Source: Cyanoderma ruficeps
Lineage: Eukaryota; Chordata; Aves; Passeriformes; Timaliidae
Reading direction: 5' to 3'
DNA: 64,000 nucleotides
NCBI GenBank assembly: GCA_008694505.1
Contig: VZDJ01007753.1
Span: 21,080,606 to 21,144,605 of the forward strand
In this document: positions 1-10,690 of the stretch, piece after piece
Numbering within the stretch: the stretch's first letter is position 1
Layout: every line of letters starts with the position of its first letter
Translations under genes and position numbers: made by a program
The notes under the pieces: model-generated
Seen by the model: the letters and a program-made list of their open reading frames with translations, nothing else
Told to the model about the DNA's origin: nothing
The model's database searches: none

Positions 1-392
1 AAACCACATCATTTCTTTTTTCAATCATTTTCAGTGCTTTTCTTTTTGCTTGAAACTTTTTGTCAAATAATCTTTGCATATATATGATATTTCCCTTTTG
101 AAGTACTTTCGAAGGGACTGTTTACAAAACACTGCTCAGAACTGCTCCTCATTGAAGCCTATCCTTGCCAGGAAATTGCTGACAGCTACCTTGGTCTTAT
201 TTATCACCTTTTGTTCCTTCTTTTGTTTAATGGTCATATTTAATTCACAACCTTCATAACGTAACTTAAGCATAACAAACCTGGCAGCAGTTCCACTAGC
301 ACTGCAGACCATATAATCACAAAATTGCCAAGCCTAAGGGTGACAAACCTAGAACATTTCCTATAAATTTAACATAACATTCCCAGTTACTC

Positions 393-431
393 TGCACACA
401 CACACACATACACACAAAGCCACACACACAT
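393..431. repeat. CA-rich microsatellite
   Basis: An interrupted (CA)n run with TACA and AAGC interruptions, continuing weakly to about 434. It lies in RYR3 intron 5. Confidence 0.9.
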
Positions 432-465
432 ACATTCTGGGAGGATTACTTAGTTCATTTCACAA

Positions 466-489
466 TTTCACACTCTTTAGAGTGTGAAA
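466..489. repeat. Short perfect hairpin
   Basis: TTTCACACTCT, a two-base spacer TT, then AGAGTGTGAAA: an 11-bp perfect inverted repeat. With a 2-nt spacer it would form a cruciform or hairpin only with opening of the inner pairs. No function can be assigned. Confidence 0.85.
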
Positions 490-2346
490 GATAAGGCCTT
501 GAAGAAAACAAGTTGAATAAAACTTCTCACCAGACAACGCAAAGTGGAAAAAAAAAGGCACATTTGATAGAATCAGAGTACAAAATTTTTTTTGGCTGAT
601 TAAGCTATTTCATGTACAACCTCCTTAAAACAAAATTTGAAGGTTATGAAACTAATTGTAGTGAAGACAATAAATAGACGTTACACCCATACAAGTGTAA
701 AATGCTAAATCTTCAAAGGGAATAATTTCAAATAGCCAGTGGCTTTTCCCTCTGCTACATGAAGAATACTTCCTGCAGCTGAAACTGATTCATTAGCACA
801 GTTTCATAGAGTAGGGAGTAGGGGAAGGGGGAGTGATATTATGGCACTCAGTTTATGAGCTTTACAGACATGCAGTAGTTACCAAACCCTTCTGTGCAGA
901 AGCACAACTAAGCTTTCTTTGAATCTTACCTATGTGGACTAGGATAAGGGTTTTCTTGTGTTAAGCAGTTAATCAAATACCAGTTAAAAAACTACAGATA
1001 CTTGTTATAAAACCTCATTGATAGCAGATATGAATATGAAGCAGATATGTGTACAATAATTCTAAAAAAAAAGCTATAAAATTATAAAAACAGATCTCAC
1101 TGAAACTATTTTAGTAGACATTAAACACACATAAACAAACATCCTTTTATCACATAAATTCCTTTTCTCAACACACCTAAAGAAAATGTTGTCCATCTAA
1201 GGTAACAATCAAAGCCAGGTAACAGGCTGCTAATATCTATCTAAAGCCATCTTCTGCGTGACTACAAACAACTGAAAGACAAACTTCACTCATTCAAAAG
1301 GCAAACTTTCGTAGAGTCCCTTGAACAGATTCAAAGATTACAATTTACAAGCATTTTAACACCTACACTGCCAGTGCCTCTCCATCATTAATCAGTTTAT
1401 TTGATTTTAAATTATTTTCAAAATAATGAAAAAAAATAGAAAGCACAGGTTTGTATTAACACAATCGGCATTTCTTTATTTGAGCTTTACATTAATGTAG
1501 TGTGTATACAGGTACTTAGATTTGCCTTTCAACATATATGTCTGGGCCTGAGTATTACAGAGTCACCTGTGACTTTCTGAGGAGTAGTCATCACTTTCAG
1601 AAACCATGAGCACTATGTAAAGAGCAACATGTACATCTATTTGTGGCTCTTTGTGGCTAAGTTACCTTTAAATTCATTTAATATAGCTCCCAGTGTCAAC
1701 TCATTATTTATATGTGTTTTCATGGAAGCACTATTTTTTTTACTATATTTCTGTCAGCAGTAATGGTAATGGCAGTACTCCCAGAAATACATTATTCAGA
1801 TTTTAAATCTTTCTCATAATGTCATGTTTGTGTTGTATCTTTTCCACTTTGTGCCATTATTGGTTTGCCCATATTATATGTATATTTCTATCCAGCTCTT
1901 TTAGCAATGTCTTCAATAGATATTTTCTGGTTTCCTGCCCTACAAGTTGCAAACTTCTTTTGTTACTTGGTTACAATGTATATTGTGAAGGCACCAGTAT
2001 ATGCCTTTTGCCTGCTCTAAGTGTCAAAAAATAACCCAAAAAAACCCCAAACCAAACAAAAGCATCAAATTTATTGTATTCAACAGATTTTTTTTACTTT
2101 GACCATTATCATGCATTTCGTTGCAATTGCGTTAAGTCAGTTTAATTGCAAAACTCTCACATTCTTACACAAAGTCATTTAATGTGCTGAAAGTCATTAG
2201 TAGTAACAGTCATTTCTTTCAGTCATCTTATTTCTGATGAACACATAAGGATCTCATTCATAACCTTACTGTTACATTAAACTCAATGCCTCTTCTAAAA
2301 CCAGAAATGGGTGACTCATTTTCCCTTCAAAAATAACTTGCCATAC

Positions 2347-2425
2347 CTGCTGCATTTTCTCGTAGTCCCACATCAAATGCAAGTTTATCTGTCTGGGATC
2401 TTGATGATGTTAAACATGTCAAATA
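2347..2425 (-). CDS. RYR3: RYR3 coding exon 5 (26 codons plus 1 nt)
   Basis: This 79-bp exon follows acceptor ATTTTGCAG and ends at donor GTATGG (2346-2341) in phase 1. It reads [20 protein letters not shown] then LRENAA plus a split Gly codon. '[14 protein letters not shown]' is a conserved block of the first beta-trefoil domain. The donor is weaker than the others (GTATGG rather than GTRAGT), but phase and length agree with the RYR family. The next exon, expected to encode the '[20 protein letters not shown]' segment, is not found between position 1 and 2346 and must lie outside the window. Confidence 0.96.
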
Positions 2426-3388
2426 CTGCAAAATAGTGAAGTTATTGAAAACAAAAACCCAACGGCATCCATTAATGCACATACCAAATGAATACATTCA
2501 CATTACTTCATCTTACTACGAAACTTAATTCTTTAGTGGGTTAAAGGTGATATTGTTATTCATATAGAACCTCTTCCTGAACTTAAAACATCAAAATCCT
2601 TTTCCACTGAAGCACATTTCCACTTCAGCTGTGCAATTTAGCTTCTATCTTCTGAATTTTCTTACAGCTCATCAGATAGGAACAAGCAAACACCTAATTA
2701 CAGCCCTATCATAATAAGTTTGATTCATGAAAACATTAAAAAAATACCAAAAGGCAATTATTATACTTGCAACTCTGGTATATCAAGGCAACTACAATTT
2801 TCAAGGTTCATAAGCATAAGCAACATAGTTTGAAGATTAATGTAGCATTTTCTAGTACAGGAAAAAGGAGGGAAAGTGTTCTCCTGACTTCTCATTTCTT
2901 CAGCCTTCTATTAGGTGTATATCCAAAACAGCTGAAATTTTTCAATTGTAGAATATAGTATGAAGAAATTTATACAAGGCAGCCTGAAGACAGGAACTTT
3001 GTGTGCATAATCCCTGGGAACTATGGGATGTCAAATGGAGCATCTTATCTTATAAAATACAATGGGGAAAAAAATAACATGTATCACAACAAACTCATTT
3101 GCTGTAGAAATACTTGCTAATGGAAGTATCATTAAAATGGATTCCTTAAGGACACAGAAATAACCCATGACCAAAGCAGCTTTCAGCTACAATTCTGAGT
3201 TAGATAAAGAATCTGAATTTTAAAAAATCTATTGTGTCGAGACACCTCAAGTTCTTAACTTCTTTTTCATCTAGTGCAGAACATAGCTTGGAAAGAACAT
3301 TACTCCAAATTTTTTATGCTTTTTTATTTTGGTGAACAGACATTTATTATTCATGCCCCTCATTCTGTGCAGGTGCTGCCCCACTCAC
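2426..3388 (-). other. RYR3: RYR3 intron 4
   Basis: A 963-bp GT-AG intron between exons 4 and 5. It is AT-rich. I see no repeat or RNA gene in it. Confidence 0.9.
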
Positions 3389-3463
3389 CATTTCACTGAA
3401 GGAGTGGCGAAGCAGTATCGCGTGGCCGTACAGCAGGGTCCGGTGGCCTCCCCCTTGGGCTGC
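3389..3463 (-). CDS. RYR3: RYR3 coding exon 4 (25 codons)
   Basis: This 75-bp exon starts after a good polypyrimidine tract and TTCTGCAG, with a branch-site-like CTGAC about 25 nt upstream, and ends at donor GTGAGT (3388-3383). It reads AAQGGGHRTLLYGHAILLRH then SFSEM. The GGGHRTLLYGHA motif is nearly invariant in ryanodine receptors. The penultimate residue is Glu, where I recall Gly in mammalian RYR3 and Arg in RYR1, so this site tolerates change. The exon is about 64% GC with several CpGs, in sharp contrast to its AT-rich introns. A perfect 30-bp inverted repeat lies in the intron about 59 nt upstream of the acceptor. Confidence 0.96.
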
Positions 3464-5632
3464 CTGCAGAACAGGATGGAGGAGGTCAGAACTCCACTGC
3501 TCTGAGTGGGCCACGACCAGAACTTATTCCTTGAACTGCCATAGCTCTTCATGTTGTTGCCTAGTTCTGAAGAGCTATGGCAGTTCAAGGAATAAGTGAA
3601 AATATTCCAACAAATTATGAAATGCACACACTGGGGAAAAAAATCATAATAATGAAGTAGCTACAGCAATAACCAAATATCTGCCAAAGGAAAAAATGTT
3701 GTCCTTTGGCAAAGGCTTTTATTGTTACCTAATTTTTATTATGATTTAGTAAAACAAAGCATTTGTAAAAATATATTTTAAGTTAAATAAGAGATACTAC
3801 TTACCTTTCTTATAAACTTCATGGAGGCATTAAAAAAATAACAACAATATAAATACATATATGCATACAGAAACTGAAATTTGAAAGGGAAAATAATATA
3901 CCTACTTCCCCGAATAGTTTAAGCATATGCTAAGAATATATACTTGCTAATACTAATCTTTAATGTTTCAGATTCCTTAAAGCAACAGCATCCACAGTTT
4001 CAACCAGGTAGTTATTAATTTTGAATATGTAAACTTATGACAAGATCAGAGAGAGGTAAAACCGGATTTTCCATTTGCTTCCTTTAGAGGATTTAACATC
4101 TTTTGAATTCCTTTTGGATGGCAAGTTTAAGGTCAGTTCTCTTCCTTGGATGAGATTTGGAAGGCAAAAAGATAATTAAAGAATACTCCAAGAACTCAAA
4201 TAATGGTTATACATGTGTAGACAAATGGTTTTAAACACTGTGAACAGTACAGAGGTTAAACTACCACCAAGCTTCTTCAAAACGTGTCATTTATAAAAAA
4301 TGGTTTTAATCCTTCAGGAACTTTTCACTGCTGTGTGAAGAAAGCTAGAAAAACATGTAGCAGTGAATATAATACCTCTTTTATGCATTAATTTTTTTTA
4401 ATTAAAAAGGAAAACCTTGACAGCAAAATCAACTGTAAATACAAATAGGTCATCAAAAGAAAATTACATGTATTCAGTTTGCAACAAATATATGAATACT
4501 GAGAACAAGCAATGAAACACTTCCTCCTATTTTATTACTAAAAGTTTTTAAATGAACCACCTGTAAGCTTAAGGCTGACTTATTAAAAAAAAAAGAAGAA
4601 TAAAATAACACAACCAAACCAAAACAACAAAACCTCCAAACTGAATAAGCTACAGTCTTCCTCTAGAAAAAACCTGAAACTAGTATCAGAACTCTGTTCC
4701 AAACTAAATTTAATATGAAAACAAGTCATTTTTTTATTTCAGCCTTGCTATTAGTATGAACTGCTGTGTTCCTATTACAACTTTCCCAATGGATTGTACC
4801 TAACTTCAAAATAAATGCAGGACAAGATAATTTCAAAATAAATACAGCACAACAGATTATATTCTTTTTTTTCCTCCTAAAGCAAGAGTGGAATAATTTT
4901 TACCAAAGAGTTTATATGTCCTCTACTTCCAATCCCAAATAAAATATTCATATATCATTATTAACCTCAGATTAAATCTTTCAGCTGCAGTTTGGGGTGA
5001 ATATTTTGAAAATATTAAAAACTTTAATTTCTTAGGAATCCTAGAAATGTTAAAATCAATCTTTTGATTTCCTAAGCCTATGCTTTTATTTTCATCAAGA
5101 TTTGTTTTATAGAATGCAACGCAATTGCAAAAATAAAAAAAATCACACTTTTTATGCAGTGGAAAACAAAAGGTCAGTATTAATGAACTCTGAAAACCAT
5201 GTATGCAATGGTTGACAGTGCAAGATCACAGGTGATAGAACTCCATCTTTCCCATCTATGCAATAATATGTGTCAAAGATCTGAAGCGCAGAATAAGCCA
5301 TAATGTTGTAAAATAACTAAAACCATAGAGTTTTATCATGCTCTGTTTGCAAGAGAATAAAAGTTCAATTCAGTTCGGTTCAGCTGAAATTGGAGAATTA
5401 TGGTCACAGCAACAAACTGATGATGTTTCTGGATTTGTGGATCACAAATATTAAAAGACAGCTGCACCAGCTCCTCACTGCCAAAGAGAAATTAATGTGA
5501 TTAAAGAAGTGGAGCAATAATCTCCCATGAATACTATGACATCAGGAGTTTCTTCTAGAAAACCCTGGACAAGGAAAGAAATGGGGACAATCTATATTCA
5601 GATTTAATGTTCTTTGAGGTCAATTTACTTAC
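3464..5632 (-). other. RYR3: RYR3 intron 3
   Basis: A 2.2-kb GT-AG intron. The end near exon 4 contains a perfect 30-bp inverted repeat (3522-3597). A short imperfect tandem duplication of an AT-rich unit is visible near 4805-4855. I see no transposable element. Confidence 0.9.
3522..3597. repeat. Perfect 30-bp inverted repeat with 16-nt loop
   Basis: The left arm 3522-3551 is the exact reverse complement of the right arm 3568-3597, with a 16-nt loop between. Transcribed on either strand it would give a 30-bp stem with no mismatch. It lies in RYR3 intron 3, about 59 nt upstream of the exon 4 acceptor on the minus strand. The arms resemble no transposon terminus I recognise. The perfect arms suggest a recent event such as template switching, or an assembly artefact. 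Confidence 0.9.
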
Positions 5633-5740
5633 CCCTTCACTAGCATTATCCCCTGTGCTGGCCAGCATTTCTTGAAGGGCTCTGACAGATAGTGACTGTT
5701 CAAGGACAAAATTACAGACGCAAAGGTCTGGAGGGACATA
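5633..5740 (-). CDS. RYR3: RYR3 coding exon 3 (36 codons)
   Basis: This 108-bp exon follows acceptor TTTTTTTGCAG and is followed by donor GTAAGT (5632-5627). It reads [20 protein letters not shown] then [16 protein letters not shown]. '[25 protein letters not shown]' is one of the most conserved blocks of the ryanodine receptor N-terminus, and the Cys-Val-Cys-Asn wording points to RYR3. The last six residues (GDNASEG region) differ from the mammalian forms I recall, which is expected for this variable loop. An open frame runs through the donor into the intron, but the consensus donor and the family's exon boundary place the end here. Confidence 0.97.
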
Positions 5741-7486
5741 CTGCAAAAAAATAATTTAAACAGTGCAACAGATCAGCATAACAGGTGAAACAGGGTGAAA
5801 AGTGTGTTTGAACATGCATTTATTTTAATTTTTTAATCTATACTTAATGTCTACTCATTTTTGAGGTATATACTAATCTCCTGTATGAAAACAGTGTAAA
5901 TGCATTCTTCATAAATTGACAACACAGCAATTTTACTTTCCTTGAGCTATATTCCTCACAGTGAAATGAAACTTCTTCAGGTTCAAATGCAAAAACTTTT
6001 CCCCTACGTATTATTGCTTTCCTGTCTTTTAGAATGACACCATGGATATTGTATTTGTTCTATAATGTCACTGAAAAAAACAGAAAGAAGGTATATGATC
6101 TTATATCATGTATGAGGTTGATAGAAGATATTTACAGCAGTAACTAGATAGCTGAGATTCAGAATCTTATAACATAATAATATTAACTCTTTTAGGAAAT
6201 GTTAGTTTTTGAATCAGTATGTCTGCTTTTGAAATATGAAACTTCACAGCAGACTTTTATTTTTTTTTCCAATTTCTTGGCACTCACATGTCCAAACAAA
6301 AACATTTCCAAGAGAAAAAAGTCTCAAGGGGAACCATCAATGTACATAAATACATGGCAGAAAAAAACTGAGATGGATCCAGAGACTACACAGTAGAACA
6401 CAGCGAAAGGACAAGAGGAAACTGATACAAGGTGAACTACAGGAAATACTTTTTAAACATAACAAAACCCTCCTACTTTTACTGGGAGCATAGTAAACAG
6501 TAGAACAGGTTGCCCAGAGAGGTTGTAGAGTCTCTGCCCTTAGAGATATTCAAACTCTGATCCAAGTGTCCTAAGCAATCTGTTCTGTCTGAAGCTATTC
6601 TAAGAGGAGAGTTTGGACTAGATGACCTCCACCGATTCTTTCCAACCTTAACAGCTCCATATTCTATGATGCATGACAAAGGTCATTGGCTGTGGATGAG
6701 CTTTAAAGTGGATGCACTTCTCCTTTTTTACATCAGAGTGACAAGAAAGAATGAAATTCTGCATAATGTTGCTTTTTAGGGTGGTGAAAAGTGAAGAAAT
6801 AAAAATAATTTAGGAAAATGATGCCGAGAGAACAATATTCTGGTTTAATATGGTTTTAATAATATGGTTTAATATTCTGCTCTAGTAGAGGTTTACAGTT
6901 CCATCTCTCCTTTCTACTCTCAGGCTCTGCTTCTTACCCAGGGGCTTTTGTTTTATTTTTTTTTCTTCACATATCTCTAGCTTCTTTTTTCAATTTGCCA
7001 GTTTTCATCTTTTAAAATTCTCTTTCAGTTAATTATTCTTGTACCTGTACATTTAACTTTCTGATTGATAATGAAGTCAGGAGCAACACTTAACACCAGT
7101 AACTAACAGGTGACAATGCTTCTAAAATTATCAGTCCAGTGTATCAATATATTTGAACCTACAGCAGTAACAGAAAGATGGGGGTTTAATGAGCTTAAAT
7201 CTTAATAGCACTCTGGAGACTTTATCTTGAAAATAGGAAGTATTTCAGTTACAGGAATTTTCTTAGTTAAAGAATAGCAGCTTTTGACTGTTCATAAGTG
7301 TGCCTCAAGATTTATTTGGAGTCTCTAGTAAATTTTTGTAAACAATTCTAAGATGAAGTTGGGAAGAAAAGCATACATAAGGCCCCTCTAGCATCACATT
7401 TAAGAAACCATAATTAAATGTGCTTGTGAATAAGTAGGTTAACATTCACTGATCAGTTACACCAGCTGAGAGTATCAGCTTCTTAC
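5741..7486 (-). other. RYR3: RYR3 intron 2
   Basis: A 1.75-kb GT-AG intron. It contains one CR1 3' fragment at about 6490-6670. The rest is AT-rich with no recognisable feature. Confidence 0.9.
6490..6672 (+). mobile_element. CR1 LINE 3' fragment
   Basis: The plus strand reads as the terminal part of a bird CR1: 'GAACAGGTTGCCCAGAGAGG', then 'GACTAGATGACCTCC', 'CCAACCTTAACAGC' and the end 'ATTCTATGATG'. It is 5'-truncated, as is usual for CR1, and lies antisense to RYR3 in intron 2. Confidence 0.88.
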
Positions 7487-7606
7487 TTTAGCTTCTGATG
7501 TTGGCTCCAAAAAGCACAGGCGATTCCCAAGTCCCTCAGCTGCCAAGCAAAACTTCCTTTGTTCTTTGTGAATACTGGCAACACACTGAAGTACTACTTC
7601 ATCATC
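7487..7606 (-). CDS. RYR3: RYR3 coding exon 2 (40 codons)
   Basis: This 120-bp exon begins after an acceptor reading TATTGTGACAG and ends before donor GTAAGA, both phase 0. The translation begins [20 protein letters not shown] and continues [20 protein letters not shown]. It belongs to the N-terminal Ins145_P3_rec-type beta-trefoil domain shared by ryanodine and IP3 receptors. The '[12 protein letters not shown]' stretch is RYR3-like; RYR1 and RYR2 have 'KEQ(L/Q)KLCLAAEG'. There is no frameshift or stop. It sits 1.75 kb from exon 3. Confidence 0.97.
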
Positions 7607-9596
7607 CTGTCACAATACAAAGAACAAGAAAAAATATTACTTGGAATTTATACATACACTATAATGTTAGGTAATCCTCCAACATCTGTTGAAAATGAAT
7701 GCATTATACTTCTAAATCATATAATGTACATATGTAGAGATTCTTTTGATGTATACCTATAATAGATCTATAAACATATAAAGATTTCTATATAGATTTG
7801 TATTGAAGCCTTTATCAATGTGACAAAGACTACACACTGTCTCTAAGGCTTTTACATGTATTGTGTCCTTTTGTTTCTTTGGTGATACAAAACAAACTGC
7901 AAGAACAATGTTACTCAGTTTTACTCAGCAGAAGTTTTTTAATTCTTGCAGTAAAAAACCTTTACTCTGATTTTGCAAACAACAGTGCTATTTGATAGCA
8001 CAGTAAACTACCAACACAATTTCTCAGAATGAAGAATCTTAACTTTAAAGTTTTTGTGTAATATAGAACCTCTGTGAACAACTGAAAATCCAAGAGGGGT
8101 TTTTCAAGAGAAAGTTCAAATAAGTCATAAGAACCTGATCCTCAAAAGACATATCCCAATAATAAGAACACTCTAGAAAAGCACTTTTACAAATTGTTGC
8201 ATAACATAATGCCAAACATATAAAGTGCCAAGCCCTTTTTCACCTCTTAATATGTGAAACTAAGGCTGATATAAGCAAGCCAAAAGAGATTACTTTTAGT
8301 GTTTGGGCTGTGTCAAAGCTTAATATAGAATTAAAAATAATTTTATTTTCCAAAACTTGTCCACTAACTAAGAAAAACACCACTGAGTGACTAGCATGTA
8401 GAAGCACTTTATTTTTATACAACCATGTAACTGTTCACCAAAAGACACTGACTGACGAGTTTTTAAGGGGGCGGAAGCTGATAAAAGAGGAGTGATATGA
8501 TATGTCACTATCCCCTCCTGCTACAAAGTTATACTGGTGTCAATTATTATTATCAAAGCAGATACACAACAGCCGCCTGTGCTGAACTCTGAGATCACTT
8601 GAACAATTATGTTCTAAAAGCAGCACTGCTATTTACACTCTCCTTATGCAACTGCAATACTATGACACTGCCACAGCTTGTCCAGGGCACTGGAAATAAA
8701 AGCTGGGAGAGGCAAAGTCATTTTCACCAAAGGAACTAAGTGACACACCTTTTAGAAAGGGAAATCAAAAGCATGTGTTTCACTTGTGTGATTTCACAGA
8801 TGTGTGCAAGTTACAGGGCTTTTTTTTAGGGAAACCCTCACTGCCTACTTACTACTAGTTACTGAAATGGGCAACTATTACATTTCAGACTAATCAGCAG
8901 TAATAGACAGTATTTTTCTTATCTAGTTTTGCATGACAGTCAATAGTGGTTTCAACAGTACCAATAAAGAATTGAGTACATTTTTGCAAACAATCCTAAA
9001 ATGTAGCAGACAGAAGTAATTAATGCTAAAAAATTATCTTTCTTCCTGTTGTTTCTGCTTCCATTTCTATAAAATGCTCTCTGAGCTTTTCAACTTTCAA
9101 GTTCTTTAATGAGATATTTTTTCTTTTTAATCTTCAGTGTAATAAGTTGCAAAATATTGCCAGTACAATTTAACACTCACTACATGGCTCCCTTAATGAA
9201 CTTTTAAAAATTTACATCAGAAACATATGTATTTGGTGGGGAAATTTAGAACATATGTAAGATAAAATAAAGATGTTTAAAACATTTTTCATCATCTGGT
9301 TCCTGTATCAATATTTGAACATACATATTTTAGAGCTAAAAACAGTAAAATAATAAAACTTGAATTTATAAATACCAAGACTTAGAATAAAATTGAGATT
9401 TGTAACTTAGCATGCACTTACCATTACATGAAAGTACTTCTATATAATTCAAATTGTATTTATTTTCCTTGCTACATTGAAGTATTAATCATTCCACAGA
9501 GGTGTATATATACAGCCTCTACTGTAATTCATATTTCCCTAAAAAATAAAATTATGCCTTCGGGCTTTTTGCAGGTGCACGTCCTATGTTTTATAG
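7607..9596. other. Intronic AT-rich sequence, no feature seen
   Basis: I see no exon, RNA gene or transposon in this stretch. ORFs are short and of low complexity. Confidence 0.6.
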
Positions 9597-9830
9597 GCCA
9601 AGTGGTAACAGCTTCAAACTGAAAGAATGTAGGTTTACATTAGATATACACTGGCACAGGCTGCCCAGAGAAATTGTGGATGCCCCATCCCTGGATGTTT
9701 TCAAGGCCAGGTTGGATGGGGCTCTGATTAATCTGGTCTACTGGAAAGTTTCCCCACCCGTGGCACAGGGGTGGAACTGGGTGGTCTTAAACATCTTTTC
9801 CAAACCAAACTGTTGTATGATTCTATGAAC
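9597..9830 (+). mobile_element. CR1 LINE 3' fragment
   Basis: The plus strand has the CR1 end region: 'GGCTTCAAACTGAAAG'-like start, 'CTGGCACAGGCTGCCCAGAG', 'CCCCATCCCTGGATGTTTTC', 'AAGGCCAGGTTGGATGGGGC' and terminal 'GTATGATTCTATGA'. Compared with typical CR1 it seems to lack a short piece between 'TTAGATATA' and 'CACTGGCAC'. It is antisense to RYR3. Confidence 0.93.
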
Positions 9831-10600
9831 ATTTGTAAAACTTACTTAAAATCAGAATGAATCAAATAAATCAACATTTTATTTTTAAATCCACATGTAT
9901 AAAGGCCATGAGTTCCTAATAGGATGAAATTACTATTTTAATATCCTAGAATTCAGAAAAATAAGCACTTAGAATTTACACTGGCATCAGAAAAACTTTA
10001 TCCATCATTAAGTGCAGCAATCCCAAAATAAAAGCACAGAATGTCTTAGGAAATGTATGTAGCATTCGACACTGATGTCTTATGTTATTCCCCTAAATGG
10101 ACAATGTGCCCCTTCCTTTGTGCTACAACACTTAACAAGCTGGGTATTCACTATGTAGGATAAAAATCTTCAATAGTTTTTTTTAAAAGTGGCAAGAATA
10201 TAATATTATATGGTATTTTGGAATGTTTTGCAGCAAAGTTTTAAAAACTATTCATTAATGACTGAGCATAAAGAATTAGCAAAGCCTATACACTTTGCAA
10301 ATGAGACAATTATTCCCTGTTAAGATGATGCAGTATTAACATATCCTCAGTGAAAAAACATCATTCTGGCTGAGGTCTGTAATTGCTTTTCTGGCCTGAA
10401 GATGCTAATAGAAATGAGTTTTATGGAATTGCCATGCTATCATGAAAATGCAGACAATGTCTCAGCAGTACCTTGCTTTCAGTACCTAGTTTGTGAACCA
10501 TGAATTCAAAACATTTAAATGGTTTTGATTCAGTGTTTAAAATCCAATTTGTCTCATCTAGCAGCTCTGTAATTTCTGTGTTCTAGTCCATTTATTTTGA

Positions 10601-10641
10601 GGGGTTGAGGTTTGGGGGTTTTGGGGGAATTTTTGTGGGGG
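10601..10641 (+). repeat. G-rich tract with quadruplex-forming pattern
   Basis: Four G-runs on the plus strand (10601-10604, 10614-10618, 10623-10627, 10637-10641) are separated by loops of 9, 4 and 9 bases. This fits a relaxed G-quadruplex pattern. The plus strand is the template strand for RYR3 transcription, so the RYR3 pre-mRNA carries the C-rich complement. Confidence 0.75.
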
Positions 10642-10670
10642 TTTTGTTGTTTGGTTTGTTTGCTTCTTTG

Positions 10671-10690
10671 TGTTGGTTGGTTGGTTGGTT
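10671..10690 (+). repeat. (TTGG)n microsatellite
   Basis: About five TTGG units, in a longer G/T-rich tract running from roughly 10600 to 10697. Confidence 0.85.

Larger units (their letters stand above)
1..2346 (-). other. RYR3: RYR3 intron 5 (partial)
   Basis: AT-rich intron sequence from the exon 5 donor to the left window edge. It holds a CA-rich microsatellite (393-431) and a short perfect hairpin (466-489). I looked for the next ryanodine receptor exon on the minus strand and did not find it. The longer ORFs here show no family resemblance. Confidence 0.85.

Noticed and set aside
1..2346. RYR3 exon 6 in the left end of the window
   Set aside because: I searched the minus strand for the conserved [16 protein letters not shown] segment and did not find it.
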